From: Dyella sp. GSA-30
GTDB taxonomy: Bacteria; Pseudomonadota; Gammaproteobacteria; Xanthomonadales; Rhodanobacteraceae
Reading direction: 5' to 3'
DNA length: 64,000 bases
Assembly (NCBI RefSeq): GCF_027924605.1
Contig: NZ_AP027042.1
Location: forward strand, 3,139,524-3,203,523
In this document: piece after piece, positions 37,877 through 50,687 of the stretch
Layout: every line of letters begins with the position of its first letter
Numbering within the stretch: the stretch's first letter is position 1
The notes under the pieces: generated by a model
The model's database searches: none
Seen by the model: only the letters and a program-made list of their open reading frames with translations
What the model was told of the DNA's origin: nothing
Made by a program: the position numbers and the translations under genes

Positions 37877-39379
37877 TCAGCGATTGCCGCCGCGGTTGCC
37901 GCCGCCGCTACGGTTGCCACCGCCGCCGCCGGGACGACGATTACCGCCACCCTGGCCTTGCGGACGACCGCCGCCCCCTTGCGGGCGACCACCACCGGAA
38001 CCCTGCGGACGACCGCCGCCGGAGCCTTGCGAACGGTTGCCGCCGCCTTGACCGGGACGACCGCCCTGGCCGCCACGATTGCCGCCCTGGCCTTGGCCCT
38101 GACCGCCGCCGCCGAAGCCGCCGTACGGATTGCCGCTACGCGCGCCAGCCGGTTTGCCGGGGCCGCGACGCTGGCCTTGGCCCGCGCCACCACCGGCAGC
38201 ACCGCCGCCGTAGCCACGGCCGGGGCCGCGCGCTGCGCCGCCGCCTTCGCGGCTGTCGCCGGCAAACCACGTGCGCACTGAAGGCAGCTCCTGCCCGGGC
38301 GCCACGCCACGCTTGCCACCGGGCTTGCGACGGCCCGGATTGGCACCGCGATCGGGGCGAGCCACATTGCCGTTCACTTCCTTGCCCGGGCTGCGGCGCG
38401 GCTTGCCACGCGTGGGTTCGTCGCGGATGCGATCGAAGGCACGCAGTTCGCGCGCTTCGTCCGCGTAACCGCCGGCGTATGCGTTGCCGGTGCCGCGCTC
38501 GGGGCGATATTCGGTGACATTGCGATTGGCGCGGCGCTGGTGTAGCACCGGGCTCAGGGTCAGCACCGGTTGCGGTGCGCCCAGACCGGTCACCTTGCGC
38601 AAGTCCTTGACGATTTCTTCGCTCAGCGTTTCGCAATCGCCACGGCGCAATGCGCGCGGCAGATCGACGTTGCCGTAACGGATACGCTTCAGTCGGCTGA
38701 CCAGGAAACCCTGCGAGTCCCACAAGCGACGCACTTCGCGGTTGCGGCCTTCGCGGATGACCACGCGGAACCAGCTATGGCTGCCGCCGCGGCTGATGAT
38801 GGCGATTTCGTCGAAACGGGCCGGGCCGTCTTCGAGTTCGATGCCGGCTTTGAGTTTTTCGATGACTTCATCGGGCACTTCACCGTGCACGCGGCAAAGG
38901 TATTCGCGCTCCAGGCCACTCTTGGGATGCATCAGCGCGTTGGCGAGATCGCCATCGGTGGTGAGCAGGAGCAGGCCGGTCGTGTTGATATCCAGGCGCC
39001 CCACGGCGACCCAGCGCGCGCCCTTCAGTCGCGGCAGCTGTTCGAACACGGTGGGACGGCCTTCGGGATCTTCGCGAGTGGTCACCACGCCTTCGGGCTT
39101 GTGGTAGACCAGCACTTCGGTCTCGTCGCGATTGTCGGTGGCGACCACGAATTGCTTGCTGTCGATGGTCACGCGATCGCCGGCGTGAACGCTGGCGCCG
39201 ATGCCGGCTGCCGCGCCGTTCACCTCGACTTCGCCGGCCTGGATGCGTTGCTCCAGCATGCGGCGCGAGCCCAGGCCCGCGTTGGCCAGCACCTTGTGCA
39301 GGCGCTCTTCCAGCGGTGGGACGTTTTCGTTACGCGGTTCGCGTTTCAGGGTCAGTACGGATTTCTGCGGCGCATTCAT
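37877..39379 (-). CDS. rluB: 23S rRNA pseudouridine synthase RluB with a long Gly/Arg-rich tail
   Basis: RluB modifies U2605 of 23S rRNA (E. coli numbering) to pseudouridine. The S4-like domain covers about residues 22-85, then the catalytic domain has Asp130 in GRLDINTTGLL. Conserved segments include VYHKPEGVVTT and FLVSRLKRIRYG. The enzymatic part ends near residue 265; the remaining about 235 residues are an Arg/Gly/Gln-rich, disordered tail with RGG-like, GQGG and GGNR repeats, much longer than E. coli RluB. The start overlaps the scpB stop by 4 bases. The tail probably binds RNA, but its function is unknown. Confidence 0.95.
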   Translation of the reverse strand: MNAPQKSVLTLKREPRNENVPPLEERLHKVLANAGLGSRRMLEQRIQAGEVEVNGAAAGIGASVHAGDRVTIDSKQFVVATDNRDETEVLVYHKPEGVVTTREDPEGRPTVFEQLPRLKGARWVAVGRLDINTTGLLLLTTDGDLANALMHPKSGLEREYLCRVHGEVPDEVIEKLKAGIELEDGPARFDEIAIISRGGSHSWFRVVIREGRNREVRRLWDSQGFLVSRLKRIRYGNVDLPRALRRGDCETLSEEIVKDLRKVTGLGAPQPVLTLSPVLHQRRANRNVTEYRPERGTGNAYAGGYADEARELRAFDRIRDEPTRGKPRRSPGKEVNGNVARPDRGANPGRRKPGGKRGVAPGQELPSVRTWFAGDSREGGGAARGPGRGYGGGAAGGGAGQGQRRGPGKPAGARSGNPYGGFGGGGQGQGQGGNRGGQGGRPGQGGGNRSQGSGGGRPQGSGGGRPQGGGGRPQGQGGGNRRPGGGGGNRSGGGNRGGNR

Positions 39380-40392
39380 GCGCGGTACTCCTCGGTATCT
39401 TGCTCGTCGGCGTCGCCGTGTTCGGCGTCCGCGGTATTTGCTGCGTCATCGCTCTTGGCGGTGCTCGCAGCCGTATCGGGTTCTTCCACCGACAAGGCGT
39501 CGTCGGAAGCGTGTTCGGCGGCAGGTTCGGTGACGTCCTGCGCGATGTGTTCGGATGCGGGCGGCGAAACGTGGAAAGTTTCGGCTTCGTCGTTATCGGT
39601 CTCGTCGACCGATGCATCCGGATCGGCGACGTGATTGTCCGGCGTGTGGCTTTCCGCAGCCTTATCCTGCGCTTCGGCTTCGGCTTGCGCCTGGTTCTCG
39701 GCGAGCTCGTCGTCCGTGCCGTGCTCCAGCTCCGCGTCCGGATCGATCGGAAGATCCTTGATCACGCGCGGCGGCAGCGGATTCTGGTCGATCCGCATCT
39801 GCGGGTCTTCCATATCGCGGATTTCCGACAGCGGCGGCAGCTCGTCCAGCGATTTCAGATTGAAGTAGTCCAGGAACAGGCGGGTGGTGCCGAACAGGGC
39901 CGGCTTGCCGGGCACGTCGCGGTAGCCCACCACGCGGATCCATTCGCGCTCTTCCAGTGTCTTGACGATATTGGACGACACCACCACGCCGCGGATCTGT
40001 TCGATTTCCGGGCGGGTAATGGGCTGGCGATAGGCAATCAAGGCCAGCGTCTCCAGCAGTGCGCGCGAATAGCGGCTGGGTTTTTCCGTCCACATCCGCG
40101 AAATCCACGGATGCACGTCCTGGCGTACCTGGTATCGAAAGCCGGAGGCGACTTCCAATAGTTGTACGCCGCGGCCTTCGCAGTCGGCGGCCAGGGCTTC
40201 GAGCGCCTTGGCGATATCCTCGCGACCGACTTCCTCATCTTCGTTGAACAGCTCGTTCAACTGGACGACGGTCATCGGTTGGGAGGCGGCCAACAACGCG
40301 GCCTCGATAATGGGTTTCAATTGCTCGATCTGCATGGCCTTCAGGTCGGATGCGGATGCATTATTCGTAGGCTGACGCGGCGAGGTCGTCAT
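39376..40392 (-). CDS. scpB: Segregation and condensation protein B with an acidic tail
   Basis: ScpB is the winged-helix subunit of the SMC-ScpAB condensin that organises chromosomes for segregation. The core at about residues 20-200 has IIEAALLAASQPMTV, ETLALIAYRQPITRPEIEQIRG and KPALFGTT, all characteristic. The last about 125 residues are highly acidic and Ala/Asp/Glu-rich, beyond the usual length of about 200, and look disordered. The start at 40392 has a GGAAG site and overlaps the scpA end by 32 bases; a start at 40335 would give MQIEQLKP. It overlaps rluB by 4 bases. Confidence 0.96.
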   Translation of the reverse strand: MTTSPRQPTNNASASDLKAMQIEQLKPIIEAALLAASQPMTVVQLNELFNEDEEVGREDIAKALEALAADCEGRGVQLLEVASGFRYQVRQDVHPWISRMWTEKPSRYSRALLETLALIAYRQPITRPEIEQIRGVVVSSNIVKTLEEREWIRVVGYRDVPGKPALFGTTRLFLDYFNLKSLDELPPLSEIRDMEDPQMRIDQNPLPPRVIKDLPIDPDAELEHGTDDELAENQAQAEAEAQDKAAESHTPDNHVADPDASVDETDNDEAETFHVSPPASEHIAQDVTEPAAEHASDDALSVEEPDTAASTAKSDDAANTADAEHGDADEQDTEEYRA

Positions 40393-41272
40393 CGGGGGCG
40401 GTTTCTTCCGCTTCCGCCGGTTCCTCTGCCATCGCCACCTTTGCCTTGACGTAAATCGCTGCCAGCGGTTCTTCCTGCACGATCTCCACCAACATTTCCT
40501 TGGCCAGTTCCAGCATGGCCAGGAAGGTCACCACCACGCCCAACCGCCCTTCGCTGACATCGAACAGGGTTTCAAAGCGGTGGAACTGACTGTCATTCAA
40601 GCGGCCCAGCAACTCGCCCATACGCTGGCGAACGCTGAGCGCCTCGCGTTTGATTGCGTGATGACCGAACAATTCGGCACGGTGCATCACATCCTTGAGT
40701 GCCAGCAAAAGCTCCTTGAGGTCCAACGGTGGCGGCAACTTGATCACGTTGCGCTCGCCGACGTCGGCCTGGACCACTACCGTGTCGCGCTCCAGCCGGG
40801 GCAGGGCATCGATATCTTCGGCAGCACGCTTGAACCGCTCGTACTCCTGCAAACGACGTACCAGCTCGGCACGCGGGTCTTCCTCGATGCCTTCTTCAGA
40901 GGGCGGCCGGGGCAACAGTAGCCTCGACTTGATCTCGGCCAGGATCGCGGCCATCAGCAGGTATTCGGCCGCCAGCTCCAGGCGCATGACATCGCGCATC
41001 AACTCGATGTATTCCATGTACTGCCGGGTAATCTCGGCGACGGGAATATCCAGAATGTCCAGGTTTTGCCGGCGGATCAGATAAAGCAGCAGATCCAGCG
41101 GGCCCTCGAACGCCTCCAGGATGACTTCGAGCGCATCCGGCGGAATGTACAGATCCTGCGGCATCTGCAACATCGGCTCGCCGCGCACGATGGCCAGCGG
41201 CATTTCCTGTTGTTGCGGTACCGACGCGAAAGCGTCCTGCGGTGCTACGACCGCTTCGGGCTCGGTGCTCAT
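40361..41272 (-). CDS. scpA: Segregation and condensation protein A
   Basis: ScpA is the kleisin subunit that bridges SMC head domains and binds ScpB. Residues about 50-100 hold the family core (LEVILEAFEGPLDLLLYLIRR, then LDILDIPVAEITRQYMEYIE), and the middle carries AEYLLMAAILAEIKSRLLLP. The C-terminal winged-helix part has VVTFLAMLELAKEML. The frame opens with a TTG at 41275, but ATG 41272 is the natural start. It is first in the scpA-scpB-rluB operon; SMC itself is not in the window. The N-terminal 40 residues are an unconserved Gln/Ala/Pro extension. Confidence 0.96.
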   Translation of the reverse strand: MSTEPEAVVAPQDAFASVPQQQEMPLAIVRGEPMLQMPQDLYIPPDALEVILEAFEGPLDLLLYLIRRQNLDILDIPVAEITRQYMEYIELMRDVMRLELAAEYLLMAAILAEIKSRLLLPRPPSEEGIEEDPRAELVRRLQEYERFKRAAEDIDALPRLERDTVVVQADVGERNVIKLPPPLDLKELLLALKDVMHRAELFGHHAIKREALSVRQRMGELLGRLNDSQFHRFETLFDVSEGRLGVVVTFLAMLELAKEMLVEIVQEEPLAAIYVKAKVAMAEEPAEAEETAPDDDLAASAYE

Positions 41273-42099
41273 CAATACATGTCGTTGGGCCGCGTGTGGG
41301 CGGCAGGTAATGCTTTCAACACATTAGGAACCGTTCTGTCCGGCCGGTAAGTCCCGGCGTGCGCTTAACGAATGTCCCCGTCAGGATGCCGATTGTCAGG
41401 CGGCGACCCGATGACCCTGAAGCTAAATAATCGTTGGCGTTCAGCTGCGGCGCCACGCGCGCCATCGTCATCCCGGTATCTCGCTTGATGAAACCGCTCT
41501 GCGGCGATTTCGGTCAGGCGGGCCGTGCTGAGCGACCACCACGGCACCATCGTTCGGCCAGTTAACCGGTACGACGACGCAAGCCATGAGGTGACGAGCC
41601 TGGCGTCACTGATGGTTTGGCGGTCTGCTGAGTGCATGGGGCTTGAGCCGTGGCAACCGGTTTGGACCGGCTTGTGCGGCAATCTAAGAACCCTTGCGTG
41701 GCTGACAGAGTAATGGCAGTGAGACGACAAGTCCAGTATCGCCCCTGGATTAAGGGCGGGATATTCAGCACTGAGGCGCCTGGGGTTATCAGCGCAGTGC
41801 CGCCTATTCGGTAGTGGGGCAGCATGTGACCCATCGTGTCGGCGCATGGCGCGGTTCGGTCATGATGCTATGCGACAAATCGCCCGCGCATGGTCGCAAT
41901 AGCTGTCAAACCGCACATATTCGAGCGATAGCGGCGATAAAGTCGCGTCTACAAATGCCTAAAACGACCTTGAAATGATACAAATAGGTGACATGGCATA
42001 CGGCTTGCTTTGCGGTGGTAAGTGGTCGCCAAAGAAACGGGGTTCGAGCGGCGGGGTGCCCTTGGACGAACCGGCGAGCAGGCGGCGGGGAGAAGGCGC
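41273..42099. other. Long gene-poor stretch between scpA and the PilZ gene
   Basis: About 830 bases with no gene I can support. A 160-codon frame on the minus strand (41365-41847) uses many rare codons (AGA, AGG, TTA, CGA) and has no ribosome site or known domain. The part from about 41870 to 42000 is more AT-rich than its surroundings. No tRNA, RNA gene or transposase remnant was recognised. The upstream region of the PilZ gene is included. Confidence 0.45.
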
Positions 42100-42468
42100 G
42101 TGACGAAAGACGACCAAACCAGCAAAGGAAGCGATTCGGAGCAGCTGAGGCCGGCGCGCATGCGCATCGAGACCACAGTGCTGATGAGCCGCGGCGATCA
42201 ATCGCAGCCCACCGATCTGGTGGACATCTCGGCCACCGGCGTTCTGTTACGCCGCCCCCTGGGCTGGAAAGGCGAGGCCGGCCAGAGCTGGGTGCTGGAC
42301 ATGATCTTCGGCCATGACCTGCATATCCACCTGGAGGCCATCGTCGCGCGCGTATCGAGCCGCCACATCGGCTTTGCCTATACCCACATTCCCGAAGACA
42401 AGCAGGTGCCTCTGTGGAATCTGCTGGGCGGCTATGCGGATATTTTGGAGATGTGGAAGGACGAGTAG
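42100..42468 (+). CDS. PilZ-domain protein, putative c-di-GMP receptor
   Basis: A 122-residue PilZ protein. The start is GTG 42100 (VTKDDQTSKG), with GGGGAGAAGG just before; the upstream frame is unsupported. The PilZ core includes RMRIETTVLMS, VDISATGVLLRRPLG, and the C-terminal HIGFAYTHI strand. The second c-di-GMP motif D/NxSxxG is present as DISATG; the upstream RxxxR is only partly formed (RPARMRIE), so binding needs testing. Small PilZ proteins often act on type IV pili or motility. It is convergent with fadD and shares a terminator with it. Confidence 0.88.
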   Translation: MTKDDQTSKGSDSEQLRPARMRIETTVLMSRGDQSQPTDLVDISATGVLLRRPLGWKGEAGQSWVLDMIFGHDLHIHLEAIVARVSSRHIGFAYTHIPEDKQVPLWNLLGGYADILEMWKDE

Positions 42469-42484
42469 GCTCGGCTTTCAACAC

Positions 42485-42516
42485 AAAAAAAGCCCGCATC
42501 AAGCGGGCTTTTTTTT
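42485..42516. terminator. Bidirectional terminator between the PilZ gene and fadD
   Basis: The stem AGCCCGC / GCGGGCT with loop ATCAA is flanked by an A run on the left and T run on the right. Confidence 0.93.
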
Positions 42517-42533
42517 ATGGGCTTGGAGAGCAC

Positions 42534-44216
42534 TCAGGCCGCAGCCGGCTTCTTCTCATCGCGTAGTTCACGCCGCAGAATCTTGCCTACATTGCTCTTG
42601 GGCAGCGCGTCGCGGAACTCGATCACCTTGGGGCGCTTATAACCGGTGAGGTTCTCCTTGCAGAACTGCTTGAGCTCCTCGACGGTAAGGTTCGGGTCCT
42701 TGCGCACCACGAAAATCTTCACCACTTCGCCGGAATGCTCGTCGGGCATGCCGATGGCGGCCACTTCGGCCACGCCAGGGTGCTGCATGACGGCGTCTTC
42801 GACTTCGTTCGGGTACACGTTGAAGCCGGACACCAGGATCATGTCCTTCTTGCGATCGACGATATAGAAGTAGCCGTTCTCGTCCATCTTGGCGATGTCG
42901 CCAGTGTGCAGCCAACCGTCGCTGCCGAGCACCTTGATGGTTTCGTCCGGACGCTGCCAGTAACCCTTCATCACCTGCGGGCCGTGGATCATCAGCTCAC
43001 CCACTTCGCCCACGCCAAGCGGCTGGTTGTCTTCGGACCAGATTGCCGCATCGGTGGAGGACACCGGCAGGCCGATGGAGCCGTTGTACTCCTTCAGGTC
43101 GAGCGGGTTGATACATGCCGCCGGCGAGGTTTCGGTCAGGCCGTAGGCCTCGACCAGGGTGCAGCCGGTCACCTTTTTCCAGCGTTCGGCCACCGCGCGC
43201 TGCACGGCCATGCCGCCACCCAGGCTCAGGTGCAGGCGCGAGAAATCGAGCTCGGCAAAGCCCGCCGTATTGAGCAGGCCATTGAACAGCGTATTGACGC
43301 CGGTCAATGCGGTAAAACCCGATGCCTTGAGCTCCTTGACGAAGGCAGGCATGTCGCGCGGATTGGTAATCAGCCAGCTCAGGCCACCAAGGCGCATGAA
43401 CACCAGGCCGTTCGCGGTCAGCGAAAAGATGTGATACAGCGGCAACGCCGTAATCACCACTTCCTGGCCCGGTCGCAGATTGGTGCCGATCCACGAACCG
43501 GCCTGCAGCATGTTGGCGACCATATTGCCGTGCGTGAGCATCGCACCCTTGGCCACACCGGTGGTGCCGCCGGTGTACTGCAGGAAGGCGATGTCGTCGT
43601 GACCGATATCGGGCGTCTTCACCGTGTGGGCCGCGCCACGCGACAAGGCGTCCTTGAAGCGCACCGCCTGCGGCAGGCTGAAGGCCGGTACCAGCTTCTT
43701 GACGTTCTTGACGACAAAGTTGACCAGCACGCCCTTGAGGCCGAGCAGATCGCCGATGCCGGTGGTAACGATGTGCTTGACCCCGGTCTCTGCCACGACC
43801 TGCTGCAAGGTTGCGGCGAAATTGTCCAACACCACGATGGCTTTCGCGCCGGAATCTTCCAGCTGATGCTTCAGCTCGCGCGCGGTGTACATCGGGTTGG
43901 TATTGACCACGATCAGCCCGGCGCGCAACGCGCCGAACAGGGCGATCGGATATTGCAGCACGTTGGGCATCATGATCGCGATGCGATCGCCCTTGACCAG
44001 CTTGAGCTCACCGGTGAGATAACCGGCGAACTGCTTGCTCATCGCATCGATCTGGCCGTAGCTGAGCTTCTTGCCAAAACTGGCGAAGGCCGGGCGCTCA
44101 CGAAAACGTTCGAAGGCTTCTTCCAGCACCGCGACAACCGATGGGTACTGGTTGATGTCGATTTCTGCGGGTACACCATCCGGATAATGCTTCAGCCACG
44201 GACGCTCATTGCTCAT
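42534..44216 (-). CDS. fadD: Long-chain fatty acid-CoA ligase
   Basis: A 560-residue acyl-CoA synthetase that activates fatty acids to acyl-CoA with ATP at the inner membrane, feeding beta-oxidation and phospholipid synthesis. The AMP-binding P-loop [18 protein letters not shown] (about residues 213-230) is intact, as is the adenylate motif in the [22 protein letters not shown] region (about 435-456). The C-terminal catalytic lysine is in [13 protein letters not shown]. The length fits E. coli FadD (561). It could also supply substrates for the PHA pathway. It seems monocistronic. Confidence 0.95.
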   Translation of the reverse strand: MSNERPWLKHYPDGVPAEIDINQYPSVVAVLEEAFERFRERPAFASFGKKLSYGQIDAMSKQFAGYLTGELKLVKGDRIAIMMPNVLQYPIALFGALRAGLIVVNTNPMYTARELKHQLEDSGAKAIVVLDNFAATLQQVVAETGVKHIVTTGIGDLLGLKGVLVNFVVKNVKKLVPAFSLPQAVRFKDALSRGAAHTVKTPDIGHDDIAFLQYTGGTTGVAKGAMLTHGNMVANMLQAGSWIGTNLRPGQEVVITALPLYHIFSLTANGLVFMRLGGLSWLITNPRDMPAFVKELKASGFTALTGVNTLFNGLLNTAGFAELDFSRLHLSLGGGMAVQRAVAERWKKVTGCTLVEAYGLTETSPAACINPLDLKEYNGSIGLPVSSTDAAIWSEDNQPLGVGEVGELMIHGPQVMKGYWQRPDETIKVLGSDGWLHTGDIAKMDENGYFYIVDRKKDMILVSGFNVYPNEVEDAVMQHPGVAEVAAIGMPDEHSGEVVKIFVVRKDPNLTVEELKQFCKENLTGYKRPKVIEFRDALPKSNVGKILRRELRDEKKPAAA

Positions 44217-44340
44217 GTTTTATCCCAAGCTCCCAGTTTCGATCCGCCGATGGTCAGCATCGTGCATTAGCGGTATACGGCCGCGGCATTGGAGCATACG
44301 CTTGCGTATGCAGCAAGCCGCGCTGCAACGAGGATAGAGC

Positions 44341-44781
44341 ATGACCAAACGCTTTCGCATCGCCTTGTTTTCGCTGGTGCTGCTCGCCCTGGCCGGTGCC
44401 CTGGCGGGCTGCCATCGCACACCCGACGAAGAGCGTATCCGGCAGGCGATTGCCGCGGCCGGCAAGGCCGCCGAACAGGCCGATGCCTCGGCGCTGGCCG
44501 ATGTGCTCAGCGACGATTTCGATGGGAACGGTGGCCAGACGGACAAGCGTGAGCTGTCCGGCTTGCTCCGTGCTGCGAAATTTCGTGGCGAGACGATCCA
44601 TGCCCTGATCGGGCCGATCGATGTCGAGCAGCGTGGTGAGCGGTACGTTGCCAAGTTTTCGGTCACCCTGACCAGCGGTGGCAAGTTGCTGCCGGCGCAG
44701 ATGGGGGTTTATCAGGTCGAGAGTGGCTGGCGAAGGGAAGGGAAAATGTGGGCCTGTTTTACGGCGACGTGGTCGCAATAA
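44341..44781 (+). CDS. Uncharacterised lipoprotein with an NTF2-like fold
   Basis: A 146-residue lipoprotein: signal peptide to residue 23, lipobox LAGC (Cys24). The mature domain begins with a helix (DEERIRQAIAAAGKAAEQADASALADVLSDDF), followed by beta strands (YVAKFSVTLTSGG, GVYQVESGWRREG) in the order typical of NTF2-like/SnoaL domains. No catalytic residues can be named. It is divergent from fadD and ends at a REP element and a terminator. Function unknown; similar lipoproteins are common in Xanthomonadales. Confidence 0.85.
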   Translation: MTKRFRIALFSLVLLALAGALAGCHRTPDEERIRQAIAAAGKAAEQADASALADVLSDDFDGNGGQTDKRELSGLLRAAKFRGETIHALIGPIDVEQRGERYVAKFSVTLTSGGKLLPAQMGVYQVESGWRREGKMWACFTATWSQ

Positions 44782-44800
44782 CGCGAACTCCCTTCCTACT

Positions 44801-44828
44801 CGTCATTCCGGCCTGCGCCGGAATGACG
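44801..44828. repeat. Single GTCATTCCGGC palindrome (REP-like)
   Basis: CGTCATTCCGGC-CTGC-GCCGGAATGACG is a perfect 12-bp inverted repeat. It is the single-unit form of the composite elements at 18.9 and 51.6 kb. Confidence 0.8.
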
Positions 44829-44831
44829 AGC

Positions 44832-44863
44832 AAAAAAGAAACCGCCTTTCGGCGGTTTCTTTT
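44832..44863. terminator. Bidirectional terminator between the lipoprotein gene and acnA
   Basis: The stem GAAACCGCC / GGCGGTTTC with loop TTTC is flanked by A-rich sequence on the left and T-rich on the right. It is placed to serve both convergent genes. Confidence 0.88.
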
Positions 44864-44868
44864 CAATC

Positions 44869-47619
<2,751 letters not shown>

Positions 47620-47991
47620 GGGGCGTTACTCCTTTGCAAAGCGGCCTGGTGCGAAATCTTCGGAGCGCACGGGGTGCGAACTGGACAATCCTAAAACAAT
47701 AGGCGTGAGCGGAATTGTAAAAAACGCTCCCGTGGCTTCCGGCACCCGCTCAGTGTGGGGCCATTGAGGTTACGCGCAAGCGACGGAGGATGCCGATCCC
47801 ATTGCAAGATTTCGAACGCAGCCGGAAGCGTTGTCTTGCGTTGCGGCAGCCATGGCCCGACTGGCAAAATAGGCGGCTGCAAGCCCTCCAAAAGCGGCAT
47901 GGCAACACGCTTTCCCTGCCGCGCCAGCCGGTCTTCGGGTCGCCGCGCTCACGTAGCGCGACGCAGCCGAGGCTACGCCAATCGCAACTTC
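47620..47991. other. Divergent control region between acnA and acnB
   Basis: A 372-base spacer. The acnB frame stays open back to 47755, but the translated extension (Ser/Arg/Cys-rich) is not conserved in AcnB, so I treat it as non-coding. Both promoters must lie here; AT-rich sequence at 47690-47730 could hold a promoter. No convincing box pair was found. Confidence 0.5.
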
Positions 47992-50598
47992 ATGGACCTG
48001 GACACTATGCTCAACGCCTACCGCCAACATGTCGCCGAACGCGCCGCACTGGGTATCCCCGCGCTGCCGTTGTCGGCCCAGCAGACTGCCGAGCTGATCG
48101 AGCTGCTGAAGAACCCGCCGGCTGGCGAAGAGACTTTCCTGGTCGACCTGATCGCCAACCGCGTGCCGGCCGGCGTGGACGATGCCGCCAAGGTCAAGGC
48201 GTCCTACCTGGCCGCCGTGGCGTTCGGCACGGAAAAGTGCGCGCTGATCAGCCGCGAGAAGGCCACCGTGCTGCTGGGCACCATGCTTGGCGGCTACAAC
48301 ATCCATCCGCTGATCGAACTGCTCGATGACGCGCAGGTCGGCCCCATTGCCGGCGAGGCGCTGAAGAAGACCCTGCTGATGTTCGACGCCTTCCATGACG
48401 TCAAGGACAAGGCTGACAAGGGCAACGCGAATGCCAAGGCCGTGCTGCAGAGCTGGGCCGATGCCGAATGGTTTACCAGCCGCCCCGCCGTGCCCGAGAG
48501 CATGACGATCACCGTGTTCAAGGTGCCGGGCGAGACCAACACCGACGACCTGTCGCCGGCCCCCGATGCCACCACGCGTCCGGACATTCCGATGCACGCG
48601 CTGGCGATGCTCAAGAACAAGCGCGACGGCGCGCCGTTCCAGCCCGAAGAAGATGGTAAGCGCGGTCCGATCCAGCAGATTCTCGATCTCAAGAACAACG
48701 GCCATCTGGTCGCCTATGTCGGTGACGTGGTCGGTACCGGTTCGAGCCGCAAGTCGGCGACCAACTCGGTGCTGTGGTGGACCGGCGAGGACATTCCGTT
48801 CATTCCGAACAAGCGCTTCGGTGGCGTGTGCCTGGGTTCGAAGATCGCGCCGATCTTCTACAACACGATGGAAGACGCCGGCGCGCTGCCGATCGAACTC
48901 GACGTCTCCCAGATGGAGATGGGCGACGTGGTCGAGCTGCGCCCGTACGAAGGCAAGGCGCTCAAGAACGGTGAAGTGATCGCCGAGTTCCAGGTCAAGT
49001 CCGATGTGCTGTTCGACGAAGTGCGCGCCGGTGGCCGCATTCCGTTGATCATCGGCCGCGGCCTGACCGCCAAGGCGCGCGAAGCGCTGGGCCTGCCGGC
49101 GTCGGACCTGTTCCGCCTGCCGCAGAACCCGGCCGATACCGGCAAGGGCTACACCCTGGCGCAGAAGATGGTCGGCCGCGCCTGCGGCCTGCCGGACGGC
49201 CAGGGCGTGCGTCCGGGTACCTATTGCGAGCCGAAGATGACCTCGGTCGGTTCGCAGGACACCACCGGCCCGATGACCCGCGACGAGCTGAAGGACCTGG
49301 CCTGCCTGGGTTTCTCGGCCGACCTGGTCATGCAGTCGTTCTGCCACACGGCCGCTTATCCGAAGCCGGTCGACGTCAAGACGCATCACGAGCTGCCCGC
49401 CTTCATCTCCACCCGCGGCGGCATCAGCCTGCGTCCGGGCGATGGCGTGATCCACTCCTGGTTGAACCGCATGCTGCTGCCCGACACCGTCGGCACCGGC
49501 GGCGACAGCCACACCCGTTTCCCGATCGGCATCTCGTTCCCGGCAGGCTCCGGCCTAGTCGCCTTCGCGGCGGCCACCGGCGTGATGCCGCTGGACATGC
49601 CCGAGTCGGTGCTGGTGCGCTTCAAGGGCGAACTGCAGCCGGGCGTGACGTTGCGTGACCTGGTCAATGCGATCCCGCTCTACGCGATCAAGCAGGACCT
49701 GCTCACCGTCGCCAAGCAGGGCAAGAAGAACATCTTCTCCGGCCGCATCCTGGAAATCGAAGGTCTGCCGGATCTGAAGGTGGAGCAGGCGTTCGAGCTG
49801 TCCGACGCCTCGGCCGAGCGTTCGGCGGCCGGTTGCACCGTGCATTTGAACAAAGCGCCGATCATCGAGTACTTGAACTCGAACATCACCTTGCTCAAGT
49901 ACATGATCGCCCAGGGCTACCAGGACGCGCGCAGCCTGCATCGCCGCATCAAGGCGATGGAAGCATGGCTGGCCAATCCCCAATTGCTAGAACGCGATGC
50001 CGACGCCGAATACGCCGCTGTCATCGAGATCGACCTGGCCGACGTACACGAGCCGATCGTGGCGTGCCCGAACGATCCAGATGACGTCAAGACGCTGTCC
50101 GATGTCGCTGGCGCTTCGATCGATGAAGTGTTCATCGGCTCGTGCATGACCAATATCGGTCATTTCCGTGCAGCGTCGAAGCTGCTGGAAGGCAAGCGCG
50201 ATATCCCGACCAAGCTCTGGGTCGCCCCGCCGACCAAGATGGACCAGAAGCAGCTGACCGAGGAAGGCCATTATGGTGTGCTCGGCACCGCCGGCGCGCG
50301 CATGGAAATGCCGGGCTGCTCGCTGTGCATGGGCAACCAGGCGCAGGTACGTGAGGGCGCGACCGTGTTCTCCACCTCGACCCGCAACTTCCCCAACCGC
50401 CTGGGCAAGAACTCCAATGTCTACCTGGGTTCGGCCGAACTGGCGGCGATCTGCTCGCGTCTGGGTCGCATCCCGACCAAGCAGGAGTACATGGCCGACA
50501 TCGGCGTGATCAACGCCAATGGCGACAAGATCTACCAGTACATGAACTTCGATCAGATCGAAGACTTCAAGCAGGTGGCGGATACCGTTACGGCTTGA
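47992..50598 (+). CDS. acnB: Bifunctional aconitate hydratase B / 2-methylisocitrate dehydratase
   Basis: An 868-residue AcnB, the main aconitase of growing cells; it can also act on 2-methylisocitrate. The N-terminal HEAT-like domain includes [13 protein letters not shown] and [20 protein letters not shown]. The cluster cysteines are in [13 protein letters not shown] and [15 protein letters not shown] 47992 is used; ATG 48007 (MLNAYRQ) aligns exactly with the E. coli start and may be the true one, with no clear ribosome site for either. It is divergent from acnA and followed by a strong terminator, then a LysR gene. Confidence 0.96.
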   Translation: MDLDTMLNAYRQHVAERAALGIPALPLSAQQTAELIELLKNPPAGEETFLVDLIANRVPAGVDDAAKVKASYLAAVAFGTEKCALISREKATVLLGTMLGGYNIHPLIELLDDAQVGPIAGEALKKTLLMFDAFHDVKDKADKGNANAKAVLQSWADAEWFTSRPAVPESMTITVFKVPGETNTDDLSPAPDATTRPDIPMHALAMLKNKRDGAPFQPEEDGKRGPIQQILDLKNNGHLVAYVGDVVGTGSSRKSATNSVLWWTGEDIPFIPNKRFGGVCLGSKIAPIFYNTMEDAGALPIELDVSQMEMGDVVELRPYEGKALKNGEVIAEFQVKSDVLFDEVRAGGRIPLIIGRGLTAKAREALGLPASDLFRLPQNPADTGKGYTLAQKMVGRACGLPDGQGVRPGTYCEPKMTSVGSQDTTGPMTRDELKDLACLGFSADLVMQSFCHTAAYPKPVDVKTHHELPAFISTRGGISLRPGDGVIHSWLNRMLLPDTVGTGGDSHTRFPIGISFPAGSGLVAFAAATGVMPLDMPESVLVRFKGELQPGVTLRDLVNAIPLYAIKQDLLTVAKQGKKNIFSGRILEIEGLPDLKVEQAFELSDASAERSAAGCTVHLNKAPIIEYLNSNITLLKYMIAQGYQDARSLHRRIKAMEAWLANPQLLERDADAEYAAVIEIDLADVHEPIVACPNDPDDVKTLSDVAGASIDEVFIGSCMTNIGHFRAASKLLEGKRDIPTKLWVAPPTKMDQKQLTEEGHYGVLGTAGARMEMPGCSLCMGNQAQVREGATVFSTSTRNFPNRLGKNSNVYLGSAELAAICSRLGRIPTKQEYMADIGVINANGDKIYQYMNFDQIEDFKQVADTVTA

Positions 50599-50624
50599 GA
50601 GCCGTGGTGAGTTGAGCGTCTGCA

Positions 50625-50653
50625 AAGCCCGGCTTCGGCCGGGCTTTTCTTTT
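50625..50653 (+). terminator. Rho-independent terminator of acnB
   Basis: The stem AAGCCCGGC / GCCGGGCTT with loop TTCG is followed by a T-rich tract. Confidence 0.93.
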
Positions 50654-50687
50654 CTCACTTCTCCCCACTCTCAACTATCCTAGGCGG

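Noticed and set aside
37491-38051. Proline-rich frame (PPP, GRPP repeats) opposite the RluB tail
   Set aside because: It is the reverse reading of the Gly/Arg repeats of rluB, not an independent gene.
41365-41847. 160-codon minus-strand frame in the gap after scpA
   Set aside because: Rare codons, no start signal and no family character; recorded only as part of the gene-poor stretch.
47755-47991. 79-codon N-terminal extension of acnB
   Set aside because: Ser/Arg/Cys-rich, not conserved in AcnB; the internal start aligns with the E. coli protein.
47770-49512. 580-codon frame antisense to acnB
   Set aside because: Shadow of acnB with composition typical of antisense frames.
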